In this document: piece by piece, positions 17,180 through 25,947 of the stretch
Layout: the number at the start of each line of letters is the position of its first letter
Position numbering within the stretch: position 1 is the first letter of the stretch
Origin: Leifsonia sp040686855
GTDB lineage: Bacteria > Actinomycetota > Actinomycetes > Actinomycetales > Microbacteriaceae
NCBI RefSeq assembly: GCF_040686855.1
Contig: NZ_JBFBOG010000001.1
Span: forward strand, 124,001 to 188,000
Direction: 5' to 3'
Length of the DNA: 64,000 bases
Translations under genes and position numbers: made by a program
The notes under the pieces: generated by a model
Databases searched by the model: none
Seen by the model: only the letters and a program-made list of their open reading frames with translations
What the model was told of the DNA's origin: nothing

Positions 17180-18540
17180 TGACGACGGACGGGCGCGGGC
17201 CGGGCGACCGGCCCGCGCTTTCGCGTTGCGTGCCGGTCGACCCGTCCCTGTTCGCGGAGGAGTTCTGGGGCCGCCGTCCCCTGTTCACCCGCGCTGCGGA
17301 CCTGGGCGGCGACGGCTTCGCGGACCTGTTCAGCGTGGACGCGGTGGATGACCTGGTCTCGTCGCGCGCGCTGCGCACGCCGTTCGTCCGCATGGCGAAG
17401 GAGGGCACCGTCCTCGCGCCGTCGCGGTTCACCGGCCCGGGCGGCTTCGGCGCCGAGGTCGGCGATCAGCTCGACTCGGCCAAGGTGCTCGCCGAGTTCG
17501 CGAACGGGGCCACCCTCGTGCTGCAGGGCCTCCACCGCACCTGGCCCGCCGTCGCGGAGTTCTCGCGGCGCCTGTCCGCCGAGCTCGGGCATCCCGCGCA
17601 GGTGAACGCCTACATCACCCCCGCGTCGTCGCGCGGGTTCGACCCGCACTACGACGTGCACGACGTGTTCGTGCTGCAGGTCGCGGGCGAGAAGCACTGG
17701 CGCATCCACGAGCCGGTGCACGTCGATCCGTTGCGCGACCAGCCGTGGAGCGACCACCGGGACGAGGTCGCCGCGCGGGCGGCGGAGGCGCCGGTGATCG
17801 ACGAGACGTTTCGCCCGGGCGACGCGCTGTACCTGCCGCGGGGCTGGATCCACTCGGCGGAGGCGCTGGGCGGCGTCTCGGTCCACCTGACCATCGGTGT
17901 GGCCGCATACACGCGGGCGGACGTGGTGCGGGAGGCGGTGGGCCGGGTGGCGGACGTCGCCGCGCTGCGCGCGTCCCTCCCGGTCGGCTTCGATCCGGCG
18001 GACCCGTCCGCGGTCGCTCCCGTCGTGGACGAGACCGTGGATGCGCTGATCGCCGCGCTCTCGGACCCGTCGGCCCGGCCCGCGATCGCCGCGGCGGTCG
18101 CTGAGCGGTTGCGACTTCGTCAGCGGTCGGACTCGCCGCCCTCGCCCGTGCGCCCGCTCGCGACCATCGCTGCGGCGGAGTCGCTGGGGCCGGACACCGT
18201 GGTCGTCGCCCGCCCGGGCCTGCGCCCGGACGTGACGGTCGAGGTGGAGACGGTCACCGTGCGGCTGCCCGCCAAAAAGGTGGCGCTGCCGATCGCCGCG
18301 CGGGATGCTGTCGGGCGGCTGCTCGACGGACGCCCGGTCGCGGTTGCCGAGCTGCCGCTGGACGAGCGGTCGGCGGTCGTGGTCGCGCGACGGCTGCTCC
18401 GGGAGGGCATCGTGGTCCTCGAGGGCGACAGTGGTGCGACCCAGGATGCGGACGAGTTCGATTTCGCGGACCCGGCCGGTGTCTCGTCGGACGGCGAACG
18501 CAGCGCGACCGCCGACTTCGGGACCGCGACGCCCACGTGA
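17179..18540 (+). CDS. JmjC/cupin-fold 2-oxoglutarate oxygenase (ROX, cupin_4 family)
   Basis: 453 residues from ATG 17179. The metal-binding triad is visible: His157 and Asp159 in FDPHYDVHDVFVLQVAG and the distal His225 in LPRGWIHSAEALGG. GEKHWRI follows the first His as in ribosomal oxygenases, and residues from about 240 form the dimerisation and winged-helix region (VRLPAKKVALPIAARDAVGR). Relatives such as E. coli YcfD and human MINA/NO66 hydroxylate Arg or His side chains of ribosomal proteins using Fe(II), O2 and 2-oxoglutarate. The substrate here is unknown; uL16 is one candidate and the upstream repeat peptide another. It overlaps both neighbours by 1 and 4 bases. Confidence 0.9.
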   Translation: MTTDGRGPGDRPALSRCVPVDPSLFAEEFWGRRPLFTRAADLGGDGFADLFSVDAVDDLVSSRALRTPFVRMAKEGTVLAPSRFTGPGGFGAEVGDQLDSAKVLAEFANGATLVLQGLHRTWPAVAEFSRRLSAELGHPAQVNAYITPASSRGFDPHYDVHDVFVLQVAGEKHWRIHEPVHVDPLRDQPWSDHRDEVAARAAEAPVIDETFRPGDALYLPRGWIHSAEALGGVSVHLTIGVAAYTRADVVREAVGRVADVAALRASLPVGFDPADPSAVAPVVDETVDALIAALSDPSARPAIAAAVAERLRLRQRSDSPPSPVRPLATIAAAESLGPDTVVVARPGLRPDVTVEVETVTVRLPAKKVALPIAARDAVGRLLDGRPVAVAELPLDERSAVVVARRLLREGIVVLEGDSGATQDADEFDFADPAGVSSDGERSATADFGTATPT

Positions 18541-19496
18541 CGAGCGTTCCGGCCGACCACCCGTCGGGTGGCGCGGCGCGTGCCGGAAGTCCGCCGGCCG
18601 GCGGCAGTGTGCAGGAGTGGCTGCCATGCAGCAATCGGGCGCTCGAGCGCGGCGATCCGCTTCCCGGGACGGCCGGGTTCGGTGAGCGGTGGCTGCTGGT
18701 CGAGATCGAGAGCGGGTGGGGGCGTCACGCGTTCTTCGACTCCGAGCTCGATCCCGGGCTAGGGGCGCGGATCGTCGCGCGCGCGGAGGCGGCGGGCATC
18801 CGTCCGCTCGCCATCCGCCGGACGCGCTTGCGCGCGCCGCAGCGGCGCGAGCAGGCGTCGTGGCGCTGGGCGCTGGTCGACTGCCGTCCGGGGTCCGAGT
18901 CGATCCGCTGGGGTCGCGTCGACGACCCCGCCGACCTGCTCGACCTCCCCCTCGACGGCAGCGCCGGCGAGCCCAGCGCTGCTCCGATCTACGCCGTGTG
19001 CACCCACGCACGCCACGACCAGTGCTGCGCCGTCCGCGGGCGACCGGTCGTCGAGGCGTTGGCTGCGTCACATCCCGAGTTCACGTGGGAGTGCTCGCAC
19101 CTCGGCGGCGATCGGTTCGCCGCCACGATGGTGGTGTTCCCGCACGGCCTGCACTACGGACGGGTGACGGCCGACCGTGCCGAGACGATCGTCGAGCGGT
19201 ACGCCGAGGGACGGGTGGTGCCCGACCTGCTCCGCGGCCGCACGTCGCTCACGACGGTCGCGCAGGCCGCCGAGGCCTTCGCCCGGGACGAGACCGGCGA
19301 CGATCGGGTCGACGCCTTCCGCGAGATCTCGGAGCGCCCCCATCCCCACGGCTGGACCGTGGAGCTCGAGCACGACGCCGACCGGCTGACGGTCGAGGTG
19401 GGCGAGCGCTTGTCGGAGCCGATGCTCAGCACCTGCGCCGCCACGCTCGCGCACCCGGTCCGCGAGTTCGTCCCCGTGTCGGTCGCCCGGCGCTGA
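18537..19496 (+). CDS. Sucrase-ferredoxin-like protein (thioredoxin-fold ferredoxin)
   Basis: 319 residues from ATG 18537, overlapping the oxygenase stop (ATGA). The family signature is present: AVCTHARHDQCCAVRGRPV near the middle and WECSHLGGDRFAATMVVFPH after it, with Cys and His residues that bind a [2Fe-2S] cluster in relatives. The N-terminus has CSNRALERGDPLPGTAGFGERW, typical of the family, and the C-terminus has PHPHGWTVELEHD. These proteins are thought to be redox proteins of the thioredoxin-like ferredoxin group; despite the name, sucrase activity is not established. Position downstream of an Fe(II) oxygenase suggests an electron-transfer or iron-related role, which is inference. 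Confidence 0.85.
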   Translation: MTSVPADHPSGGAARAGSPPAGGSVQEWLPCSNRALERGDPLPGTAGFGERWLLVEIESGWGRHAFFDSELDPGLGARIVARAEAAGIRPLAIRRTRLRAPQRREQASWRWALVDCRPGSESIRWGRVDDPADLLDLPLDGSAGEPSAAPIYAVCTHARHDQCCAVRGRPVVEALAASHPEFTWECSHLGGDRFAATMVVFPHGLHYGRVTADRAETIVERYAEGRVVPDLLRGRTSLTTVAQAAEAFARDETGDDRVDAFREISERPHPHGWTVELEHDADRLTVEVGERLSEPMLSTCAATLAHPVREFVPVSVARR

Positions 19497-19511
19497 GGGC
19501 CGGCGGAGCGC

Positions 19512-19934
19512 TCAGGCGTTCTGCGCGGCCGGCGCGGTCTGCAGGATGCGGACCATGTTGCCCGATGGGTCGCGGAACGCGCAGTCGCGCGGGCCCCACG
19601 GCTGGTCGATCGGCTCCTGCAGGACCTCGGCGCCGGACGAACGGACGCGCTCGAACGCGGTGTCGAGGTCGTCGGTGCGGAAGACGATCGGGCTCATGGA
19701 CCCCTTCACGACGAGCTCCTGGAGGGCGTCGCCGTCGGCCTGCGAACGGCCCGCGTGCGGGTCGCTGAGGACCACGGCGGCGTTGTCATCGCCGGCCACG
19801 CCGAGCGTGATCCAGCGGTGGTCTCCGGACTGGACGTCCTGGATGACGTCGAGCCCGAGCGCGTCGCGGTAGAAGGCAAGGGACTCCTCGGGGTCGAGGA
19901 CGGTGATCTGCGAGTACTGGAGTGAAACGGTCAT
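19512..19934 (-). CDS. VOC-family (glyoxalase/bleomycin-resistance fold) protein
   Basis: 140 residues starting MTVSLQYSQITVLDPEESLA. Two beta-alpha-beta-beta-beta modules are recognisable: FYRDALGLDVIQDVQ then HRWITLGV, and PIVFRTDDLDTAFERVRSSG then QEPIDQPWGPRDCAFRDPSG. The ending FRDPSGNMVRILQT is the usual last strand. The class includes glyoxalases, extradiol dioxygenases and drug-binding proteins; the metal ligands are not clear enough to choose. It lies 88 bases downstream of the AraC-type regulator on the same strand, so regulator and enzyme probably form one unit. Confidence 0.87.
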   Translation of the reverse strand: MTVSLQYSQITVLDPEESLAFYRDALGLDVIQDVQSGDHRWITLGVAGDDNAAVVLSDPHAGRSQADGDALQELVVKGSMSPIVFRTDDLDTAFERVRSSGAEVLQEPIDQPWGPRDCAFRDPSGNMVRILQTAPAAQNA

Positions 19935-20022
19935 GAGTCGACTCTAGGAAGCGGCGTGCTGGTGCGCTTCTCCAAAACTGCTCTCTGTGGAGAAGTCGTC
20001 GAGCGCGCCGCTGGGGACGGTT

Positions 20023-20427
20023 TCAGCCGCGGACGCGCACCGGACGCGTGCGCTCCCGGGCGACGCAGTCCGGCATCGCCCGCACGGCCTCGTGCTCGCG
20101 CGCACGGTACTCGGTCGGCGTCATCCCGACCACCTCGGTGAACTTCGAGCTGAACGAGCCGAGCGACGTACAGCCGACCGCCATGCAGGCGTCGGTGACG
20201 CTCATCCCGCCGCGCAGCAGCGCCATCGCCCGCTCGATGCGCCGGGTCATGAGGTAGCTGTACGGGGTCTCGCCGTAGGCGGCCCGGAAGCGACGGGAGA
20301 AGTGGGCGGGCGACATGTATGCGCGCGCCGCCATCGTCGGGACGTCGAGCGGCTTGGCGTAGTCGCGGTCGATCAGGTCCCGTGCGCGGCGCAAATGCGC
20401 GAGCGTCTGCAGCTCCTCCGGTGACAC
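20023..20427 (-). CDS. AraC-family regulator, DNA-binding domain only
   Basis: 134 residues from GTG 20427 (VSPEELQTLAHLRRARDLI). It consists of a single AraC/XylS domain with two HTH units: LDVPTMAARAYMSPAHFSRR and SVTDACMAVGCTSLGSFSSK, then FTEVVGMTPTEYR, the conserved end of the second unit. There is no ligand-binding domain, so it may act constitutively or be controlled by abundance. The VOC protein gene follows on the same strand. A longer start (to 20505) is possible but covers the proline-rich, repeat-containing upstream region. Confidence 0.88.
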   Translation of the reverse strand: MSPEELQTLAHLRRARDLIDRDYAKPLDVPTMAARAYMSPAHFSRRFRAAYGETPYSYLMTRRIERAMALLRGGMSVTDACMAVGCTSLGSFSSKFTEVVGMTPTEYRAREHEAVRAMPDCVARERTRPVRVRG

Positions 20428-20496
20428 GGGACGAGAGTAGCACTGGGCGCTCCGCTGTCTGCCAGTGGGCCCCTCACCCAGCGGCCCGCTCACCCA

Positions 20497-20544
20497 CCGA
20501 CCCATTGGCCGACCGACCCATTGGCCTACCGACCCACTCGCCTC
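20497..20544. repeat. 16-bp tandem repeat, three units
   Basis: CCGACCCATTGGCCGA (20497-20512), CCGACCCATTGGCCTA (20513-20528) and a diverged CCGACCCACTCGCCTC (20529-20544). It fills the 130-base gap between the AraC gene start (20427) and the stop of the nuclease-helicase (20558). Confidence 0.85.
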
Positions 20545-20557
20545 GCAGCCGACCGCG

Positions 20558-23500
20558 TCATCCCACCGGCAACGCGGCCGTCTCGTCCGCCTCTTCGACC
20601 AGCCGGATGAACGCGCTCAGCTCCCCCACGCCTCCGGGCGTCGTCGGCAGGAACTCCGTCAGCTCCGGCGAGTGCACGAGGTACGCCGCCCACTTGGCGC
20701 GCGAGATGGCGACGTTGAGCCGGTTCTTCATGAGCAGGAACGACATCCCGCGCGGCACGTCGGCGGCGGACGATGCTGCGAGACTCACGATCGCGATCGC
20801 GGCCTCCTGGCCCTGGAACTTGTCGACAGTTCCGACGCGCACGCTCCGATACCCGGCCGCGTCGAGCAGTGCCCGCACCTCGGCGAGCTGAGCGTTGTAC
20901 GGGGTCACGACGATCACGTCGTCCTCGCCGAGCGGTTCGTCGTCGCGGCCGGCGGCAGGATCGCTCCACGACCGCCCGAGCACGTCGCGAACGATGTCGA
21001 CGACGGCTTCTGCCTCCTCGGGAGACGCGGTCGAGTTGCCGACGTGCAGCACCGGCACCGGATGCACGCCCGGCACGACCCCGGCCAGTTCGCGGTCGGA
21101 GGCGCCCGGGTGCGCCCGAAGCTTGCCCTCGTAGGACAGCCGCGAGACCGACGCCGCGAGCGCCGGGTGCATGCGTCGTGTCTCGGCGAGGAAGTAGCCC
21201 AGCTCGGGCGGGAGGACGTCGTGCCCGGCGCTCACCCAGCCCAGCGCAGACCCGTCGACCGGTTCGGGGTGACGACCCTGGCTCACCTGCGGGAGCTGCT
21301 GCGGGTCACCGAGCAGCAGGAGGTTCTTCGCCGCGACGCCGACGGCCACCGTCGAGGCGAGCGAGAACTGGCCGGCCTCGTCGACGACGAGCAGGTCGAG
21401 ACTGCCGCGCGGCACGCGGGCCGCGTTCGCGAAGTCCCACGCCGTCCCGCCGAGCACGAAGCCACGACCCTCGTTCACGCCCGCGAACTCGAGGTGGCCA
21501 TTGGCGGGCAGCGGTGTGAAGCGGTGCGCCGCCTCGCCTTCGGCCGTCTCGGAGTCGTCGCCGCGCGCACCGCCGCTCGGCACTTTGCCCACGGCGGCGG
21601 CATCGAGCCCGGCGTCGACGACCCGATCGAGCAGGTTCTCCACGACCGCGTGGGATTGAGCGACGACGCCGACCTTCCAGCCGTGCTCGGACACCAGCCG
21701 TGCGATCACGTGCGCCCCGAGGTACGACTTGCCGGTTCCGGGTGGACCTTGCACGGCGAGATACGACCGGTCGAGGTCGAGCAGGCTCGCCACCACGGCG
21801 TCGATGCGGCCACCGCCGTCACCACCGTCATCTGGACGGGAGCCGGCCCCGTCGAGCGTCGGGTCGGGTACCAGCCGGCCGGAGCGTGCTCGCGGCGGTG
21901 TGCGCCGCAGCAGGTCGATCGTGGCGTCCACCGGCCAGGTCTCGTGGTGCCGGGCGATGAGGAGCGCCGTGCCCCACTCCCGGATCGCCTCCGCGAGCCG
22001 CCGGGAGTCCGGCGGCGCGGGCGGCGTCAGGGCGCTCGGGAGGTCGCGGTACGGCGGGACCTCGGGCGGAAGCGTCTCGCGCACGACGATCGACCCGTCC
22101 GGCAGCGCTTCGATCACTGCGACCGTCCGCGCGGCGCGTGCGCCGGGCTGTGCTCGCGGCTGCCGGAAGGGCCCGGGGTACTCGTAGAGCAGGTAGGGAC
22201 CGCTGCGCTCGCTGACCCGGACCGCGCTCCCGGGTCCCCACTGCCCGGCGAGCAGCAGCTCGCGCCGCTCCACCTTCTGCCCCTCGTCGATGTACCAGTC
22301 GCGCAGGACCGTGGCGTTCTCGACGACCAGCACGTCGCGTGTCTCGGCCCACTCCTCGATCGGCTGGATCAGCCGGGCGAAGTGCGACTGCCAGAAGCTC
22401 TTCTGCTCGCGCCGGTGGAAGTCGATGGCCGCCGCGGCGAGCGCCATCGCCTCACGGTCGCTCGATCGATGCGGATCGAGCGGATCGCCGGCGAAGGCCA
22501 GCAGACCGGCGCGCAACGGCGACTCGTCGGGCGCGACCTCGGACTCCTCCGCCGGTGCCGCGCCGACCGGGATGCCGTTCTCGGCGGCGCGGGCGAGCAG
22601 CCAGTCGCGCAGGCGCAGTGTGGAGACGCAGTCGTACCGGTTGTATTCGCCGATGTCGTCGAGCAGCGGCTGGGCCTCGTCAAGGCGGCCGAGTGCGATC
22701 AGGTCGCGGGCGTTGGCGTACTCGGTGATCGAGTCGGCGCCGTTCGTCACGTCGCTCTCGCGGAGCTCGTCGCCCATGTACAGCGGCTCGAGCTTCTTGA
22801 TGGAGTACGACCGCGAGCCGACACGGACCGCTTTGCGGACCAGCGGGTACAGGTCGACCATCACATTGTCGCGGAGCAGGCCGTCGACCTCCTCCTCGCC
22901 GACCCCGTGCCGCGCCGCCAGCGACAGCAGATGGGTCTGCTCGTACGCCGCGTAGTGGTAGATGTGCATGCCCGGGTGCTGACGCCGCCGGTCGCGCACG
23001 AACGACAGGAACGCCTCCAGAGCCACACGCTCGGCGGCGAAGTCGTGGGCCCAGAAGGCGGTGAACCGCTCCTCCTGGTCGACCAGGCCGAACAGATAGT
23101 CGAGGTTCCAGCGCTCGCCCGCACCCTCCGTGTAGAGCGGGTCGCCCTCGAAGTCGAAGAAGATGTCTCCGGGATCGGGATGCGGCAGCACCGCGAGCAC
23201 GGGGGCGTTGAACACCCGGACCGGCGGCGGTGACCCGGGCTCCGCCTGCAGCTGCAGACGCGCCTGCTCCCGCAGCCCGTCGAGTGTGCCCTCGGGGATG
23301 CCGTCGACCGGCCCGCTGGACGCCGCCAGCGCGTCGATGGTCCCGAGCCCGGCCGCGAGCAGGTGCTCGCGCTGCGTCACCCGCATGCCGGCGACCAGCA
23401 GCACGTCCCGAGTCGCCTGCACCTCGGCGTCGCAGGTGTCGCAACGGCCGTCGACCGTGAACCGCGGATCGCCCCACTCCACAGGGCCGGTGTCGGCCAC

Positions 23501-24106
23501 GTGCTCCGCGATGATGCTGAGGAGCCGAGCGCGCCGCTTGCGGTACACCGGCTCGATGTCGGTGAGCGAGTGCTCGCTGACCGACCCGTCGCCGAGCAGG
23601 AGCTCGACCGTGTCGTCGACCTCCACCCCCATCCGCCGCAGTTGCTCGGCGTAGGCGGCGAGCTGCAGCAGCGCGGTCACCCGTGCGCTGCGGGCGAGCT
23701 TCGAGTCCTGCACCCGGTAGCGCCCGTCGGGCAGGCGCACGACGAAGTCGGCGAAGCCGACGAAGGCGCCGTCGAAGAAGGTCGCCTGGAACACCACCTC
23801 GGCGCCGCCGGCGAACGCCTCCGACGTCAGCCGCACGGCCTCGGCGAGCGAATCGGCCGTCAGCTGCGGCGGCCGCTCGATCTCGACGACTCCGGCCCCG
23901 TACCGCTCCCGGTACCGCTGGAGGATGCGGTGCTCCTGCTCGTCGCCCATGCGCGACGATCGCACGTACATCGGGTCTTCGATCTCTTCGGTCTTCTCGA
24001 GGCGGCCGAGCTTGACGTCGACCGTCCGCAGGAACGCGAACTCGCACTTGGACGCCTCGGTGAGGTCGCTGGCGCTCGTGACGATGACCCCGTCCAGCAG
24101 GAACAC
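20558..24106 (-). CDS. TM0106-type RecB-like nuclease fused to RNase H-like exonuclease and SF1 helicase
   Basis: 1182 residues from GTG 24106, preceded by AGGAGG 5 bases upstream. The N-terminal third is a TM0106/RecB-like nuclease domain with a lone Cys in ASKCEFAFLR and a CDTC pair in GRCDTCDAEV, the spacing seen in iron-sulfur RecB/Cas4 relatives. Next is a DnaQ/YprB-like exonuclease domain with DIFFDFEGDP and GEYNRYDCVSTLRLRDWL. The C-terminal half is a DNA2/UPF1-type SF1 helicase: Walker A QGPPGTGKS, Walker B LLVVDEAGQ, LLLGDPQQLPQV, VDKFQGQE and RLNVAISRAK. It is likely a DNA repair or RNA/DNA processing enzyme; specific role unknown. Confidence 0.87.
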   Translation of the reverse strand: MFLLDGVIVTSASDLTEASKCEFAFLRTVDVKLGRLEKTEEIEDPMYVRSSRMGDEQEHRILQRYRERYGAGVVEIERPPQLTADSLAEAVRLTSEAFAGGAEVVFQATFFDGAFVGFADFVVRLPDGRYRVQDSKLARSARVTALLQLAAYAEQLRRMGVEVDDTVELLLGDGSVSEHSLTDIEPVYRKRRARLLSIIAEHVADTGPVEWGDPRFTVDGRCDTCDAEVQATRDVLLVAGMRVTQREHLLAAGLGTIDALAASSGPVDGIPEGTLDGLREQARLQLQAEPGSPPPVRVFNAPVLAVLPHPDPGDIFFDFEGDPLYTEGAGERWNLDYLFGLVDQEERFTAFWAHDFAAERVALEAFLSFVRDRRRQHPGMHIYHYAAYEQTHLLSLAARHGVGEEEVDGLLRDNVMVDLYPLVRKAVRVGSRSYSIKKLEPLYMGDELRESDVTNGADSITEYANARDLIALGRLDEAQPLLDDIGEYNRYDCVSTLRLRDWLLARAAENGIPVGAAPAEESEVAPDESPLRAGLLAFAGDPLDPHRSSDREAMALAAAAIDFHRREQKSFWQSHFARLIQPIEEWAETRDVLVVENATVLRDWYIDEGQKVERRELLLAGQWGPGSAVRVSERSGPYLLYEYPGPFRQPRAQPGARAARTVAVIEALPDGSIVVRETLPPEVPPYRDLPSALTPPAPPDSRRLAEAIREWGTALLIARHHETWPVDATIDLLRRTPPRARSGRLVPDPTLDGAGSRPDDGGDGGGRIDAVVASLLDLDRSYLAVQGPPGTGKSYLGAHVIARLVSEHGWKVGVVAQSHAVVENLLDRVVDAGLDAAAVGKVPSGGARGDDSETAEGEAAHRFTPLPANGHLEFAGVNEGRGFVLGGTAWDFANAARVPRGSLDLLVVDEAGQFSLASTVAVGVAAKNLLLLGDPQQLPQVSQGRHPEPVDGSALGWVSAGHDVLPPELGYFLAETRRMHPALAASVSRLSYEGKLRAHPGASDRELAGVVPGVHPVPVLHVGNSTASPEEAEAVVDIVRDVLGRSWSDPAAGRDDEPLGEDDVIVVTPYNAQLAEVRALLDAAGYRSVRVGTVDKFQGQEAAIAIVSLAASSAADVPRGMSFLLMKNRLNVAISRAKWAAYLVHSPELTEFLPTTPGGVGELSAFIRLVEEADETAALPVG

Positions 24107-24236
24107 GGCGACCTCCTCTCGTCCGGCTGATCGACCCGGTACACCGAGGCTATCGGGGACCTCCGACACGGCGGCGACCTCCGGGGAACCGGTGGACAAC
24201 GTCCGCGACCGCCCACCTGTGGACGGATTAGGCGGC

Positions 24237-24803
24237 TCACTTCGCCTTGGCGGCGGCCTTCATCGCGCGCTTGTGCTCGCGCACCTTCGTCAGCGAGTCG
24301 GCGTCGACGATGTCGGCGACCGAGCGGTACCCCGGAGTCCCGTAGTCGCCCGCGGCCTTCTCCCATCCCGGAGCCGCGAGGCCCTTCTGCTTGCCGAGCA
24401 GCGCCAGGAAGATCTTCGCCTTCTGCTCGCCGAAGCCCGGCAGCGCCTTCAGCCGGCGCAGCACCTCCGCGCCGTCCGGATCGCCCTGCGTCCAGATCGC
24501 CGCGGTGTCGCCGCCCCACTCGGAGACGATGGCGGAGGCGAGCGCCTGCACGCGTCCGGCCATGGAACCGGGGAACCGGTGGACCGCCGGCGGCTGCTTC
24601 ATGACCGCGGCGAGCTCGTCCGGGTCCATCGCGGCGATGCTCTGCGGATCGAGCGCGCCGAGCCGGTCCCGCAGCTTGGCGGGCCCGCTGAACGCGGTCT
24701 CCATCGGGATCTGCTGGTCGAGCAGCATCCCGGTCAGCAGGGCGAAGGGGGACTCATCGAGCAGGGCGTCCGCGGCGGCGTCGCCCGTGATGGAGAGTGG
24801 CAT
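24237..24803 (-). CDS. HhH-GPD-type base-excision repair protein
   Basis: 188 residues starting MPLSITGDAAADALLDESPF. The LLTGMLLDQQIPMETAF segment matches the N-terminal helices of HhH-GPD glycosylases, and LKALPGFGEQKAKIFLALLG is the helix-hairpin-helix (L-P-G-F/V-G). The usual catalytic Asp a little after the hairpin and the four-Cys iron-sulfur loop are not evident, so base-excision activity is not certain. A basic tail (KVREHKRAMKAAAKAK) may help DNA binding. Gene lies 4 bases from the small membrane protein gene upstream and follows the same strand as the nuclease-helicase. Confidence 0.8.
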   Translation of the reverse strand: MPLSITGDAAADALLDESPFALLTGMLLDQQIPMETAFSGPAKLRDRLGALDPQSIAAMDPDELAAVMKQPPAVHRFPGSMAGRVQALASAIVSEWGGDTAAIWTQGDPDGAEVLRRLKALPGFGEQKAKIFLALLGKQKGLAAPGWEKAAGDYGTPGYRSVADIVDADSLTKVREHKRAMKAAAKAK

Positions 24804-24807
24804 GCCC

Positions 24808-25026
24808 TCAGCCTGCCACCAGCAGCAGGACGCCCGCCACCGCGGACAGCAACGCGAGAAGGAGGGCGACGCCGAGAAGCACAGCGTGCACCACGAGGAA
24901 CGGCGTCGCCCGGCCCGCCGCGTCCCGCGCCCGCTGATCGTTCCGCACCCGGGCGAAGAACCGCGGCCAGGCGAAGACGTTGAAGACGGCGTTGAGGAAC
25001 AGCACGATGGCGGCGAAGACGGTCAT
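24808..25026 (-). CDS. Small SCO4848-family membrane protein
   Basis: 72 residues: an N-terminal hydrophobic segment (FAAIVLFLNAVFNVFAWPRF), a basic middle (FARVRNDQRARDAAGRAT) and a second long hydrophobic segment (VVHAVLLGVALLLALLSAVA) to the end. Two-helix inner membrane protein of the actinobacterial SCO4848 type; function unknown. It ends 4 bases before the start of the HhH-GPD gene, so the pair is likely co-transcribed. Confidence 0.82.
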   Translation of the reverse strand: MTVFAAIVLFLNAVFNVFAWPRFFARVRNDQRARDAAGRATPFLVVHAVLLGVALLLALLSAVAGVLLLVAG

Positions 25027-25059
25027 GATGCCTCCAGCCTAGGCGGGTGCCAGGCCGCG

Positions 25060-25947
25060 TCAGTCCTGGGACGCCGCGAGCTGCACGCGGAGCGAGTCCA
25101 CGCGGGTGGCGATCACGTCGTCGGCGGCCCAGCGCTGCGCGAGGCGGGCGAGGATGGCGTCCAGCTCCTCCCGCGTCAGCCCGGCGGCGAGGGCGAGGCG
25201 CACGACCAGCTCCTCGCCAGCGAGCCGGCTCTGCGGGTCGCCCGAGAGCAGCGCGATGTCGTGCACGCCGAGCTCGGACGCGATGGAGGCACGGAACGCC
25301 TCGCCGACCGCGGGATCCCGGTCGCTGGGCAGCCACGGCGTCCCCTGGGCGACGGCCCACACGGCGGGCCGACGGAGCACGAACTCGGTCTCGGAGGTCG
25401 GATCGAGCACGATGAGCTCCGTCCCCTCCGAGGCCGCGGCCAGCGCGGCGCGGCGTCCGTCCGCCGGCACCGGTCGGGCGGCGGGGTTCCAGGCCGTCAT
25501 CGCGGTCACCGAGCTGAAGACGGGCTGCACGGTGCGGCCGTCGGGCCCGGCGACGGTGACGATCGACAGCTCCTGCGTCTTATCCACGCGGAGACCGGCG
25601 TCGCTCTCACCCTCGTCGCCCAGCTCGGCCACGAGCGGGATGAGCAGGCGCGAGGAGCGCAGCGCGTCCACGACCGCCTCGGCGCCCACCTCGCCCGCGC
25701 GGAACCCGGCCAGGGCGCCGAGCAGCACCGGCGGGGCGGATCCGTCGTCGTCGCCGAACGGGTTGTCGTCGAACTCCCGACCCTCCCACGGCTGGCCGGC
25801 GGAGTCGGCGAGGGAGGCGGCGAAGCCCGCGAGCCGGGCCGCGCCCTCCTCGGACGGACCGGTGCGCGCCGGGCGGCCGTCGTCCGGGCCGCCGACGGGC
25901 GCGCCGTCCGAGCCCGTGCCGGCTCCGGCGTCAGCGTCCCGCGACAT
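25060..25947 (-). CDS. SseB-family protein
   Basis: 295 residues from ATG 25947. Residues 1-55 are low-complexity and acidic (GDDDG, GREFDDNPFGDDD). The SseB-type core begins near 65 with LLGALAGFRAGEVGAEAVVD, LRSSRLLIPLVAELGD and PVFSSVTAMTAWNPAARPV, which are typical for the SseB N-terminal domain. A second part (EGTELIVLDPTSETEFVLRR) resembles the same fold. Function in Actinobacteria is unknown; it is often found next to the histidine genes. It overlaps the 3' end of priA by 17 bases, so it belongs to the his operon. Confidence 0.82.
   Translation of the reverse strand: MSRDADAGAGTGSDGAPVGGPDDGRPARTGPSEEGAARLAGFAASLADSAGQPWEGREFDDNPFGDDDGSAPPVLLGALAGFRAGEVGAEAVVDALRSSRLLIPLVAELGDEGESDAGLRVDKTQELSIVTVAGPDGRTVQPVFSSVTAMTAWNPAARPVPADGRRAALAAASEGTELIVLDPTSETEFVLRRPAVWAVAQGTPWLPSDRDPAVGEAFRASIASELGVHDIALLSGDPQSRLAGEELVVRLALAAGLTREELDAILARLAQRWAADDVIATRVDSLRVQLAASQD

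Noticed and set aside
16801..18540. A 579-codon frame with a long Arg-rich N-terminal extension on the oxygenase
   Set aside because: The extension is the shifted frame of the Gly/Asp repeat and resembles no protein; ATG 17179 fits the family and the TGATG overlap.
20558..24803. A phage-defence island around the nuclease-helicase gene
   Set aside because: Neighbours are housekeeping or small conserved actinobacterial genes, with no methylase, restriction or toxin partner. The protein looks like a chromosomal repair factor.
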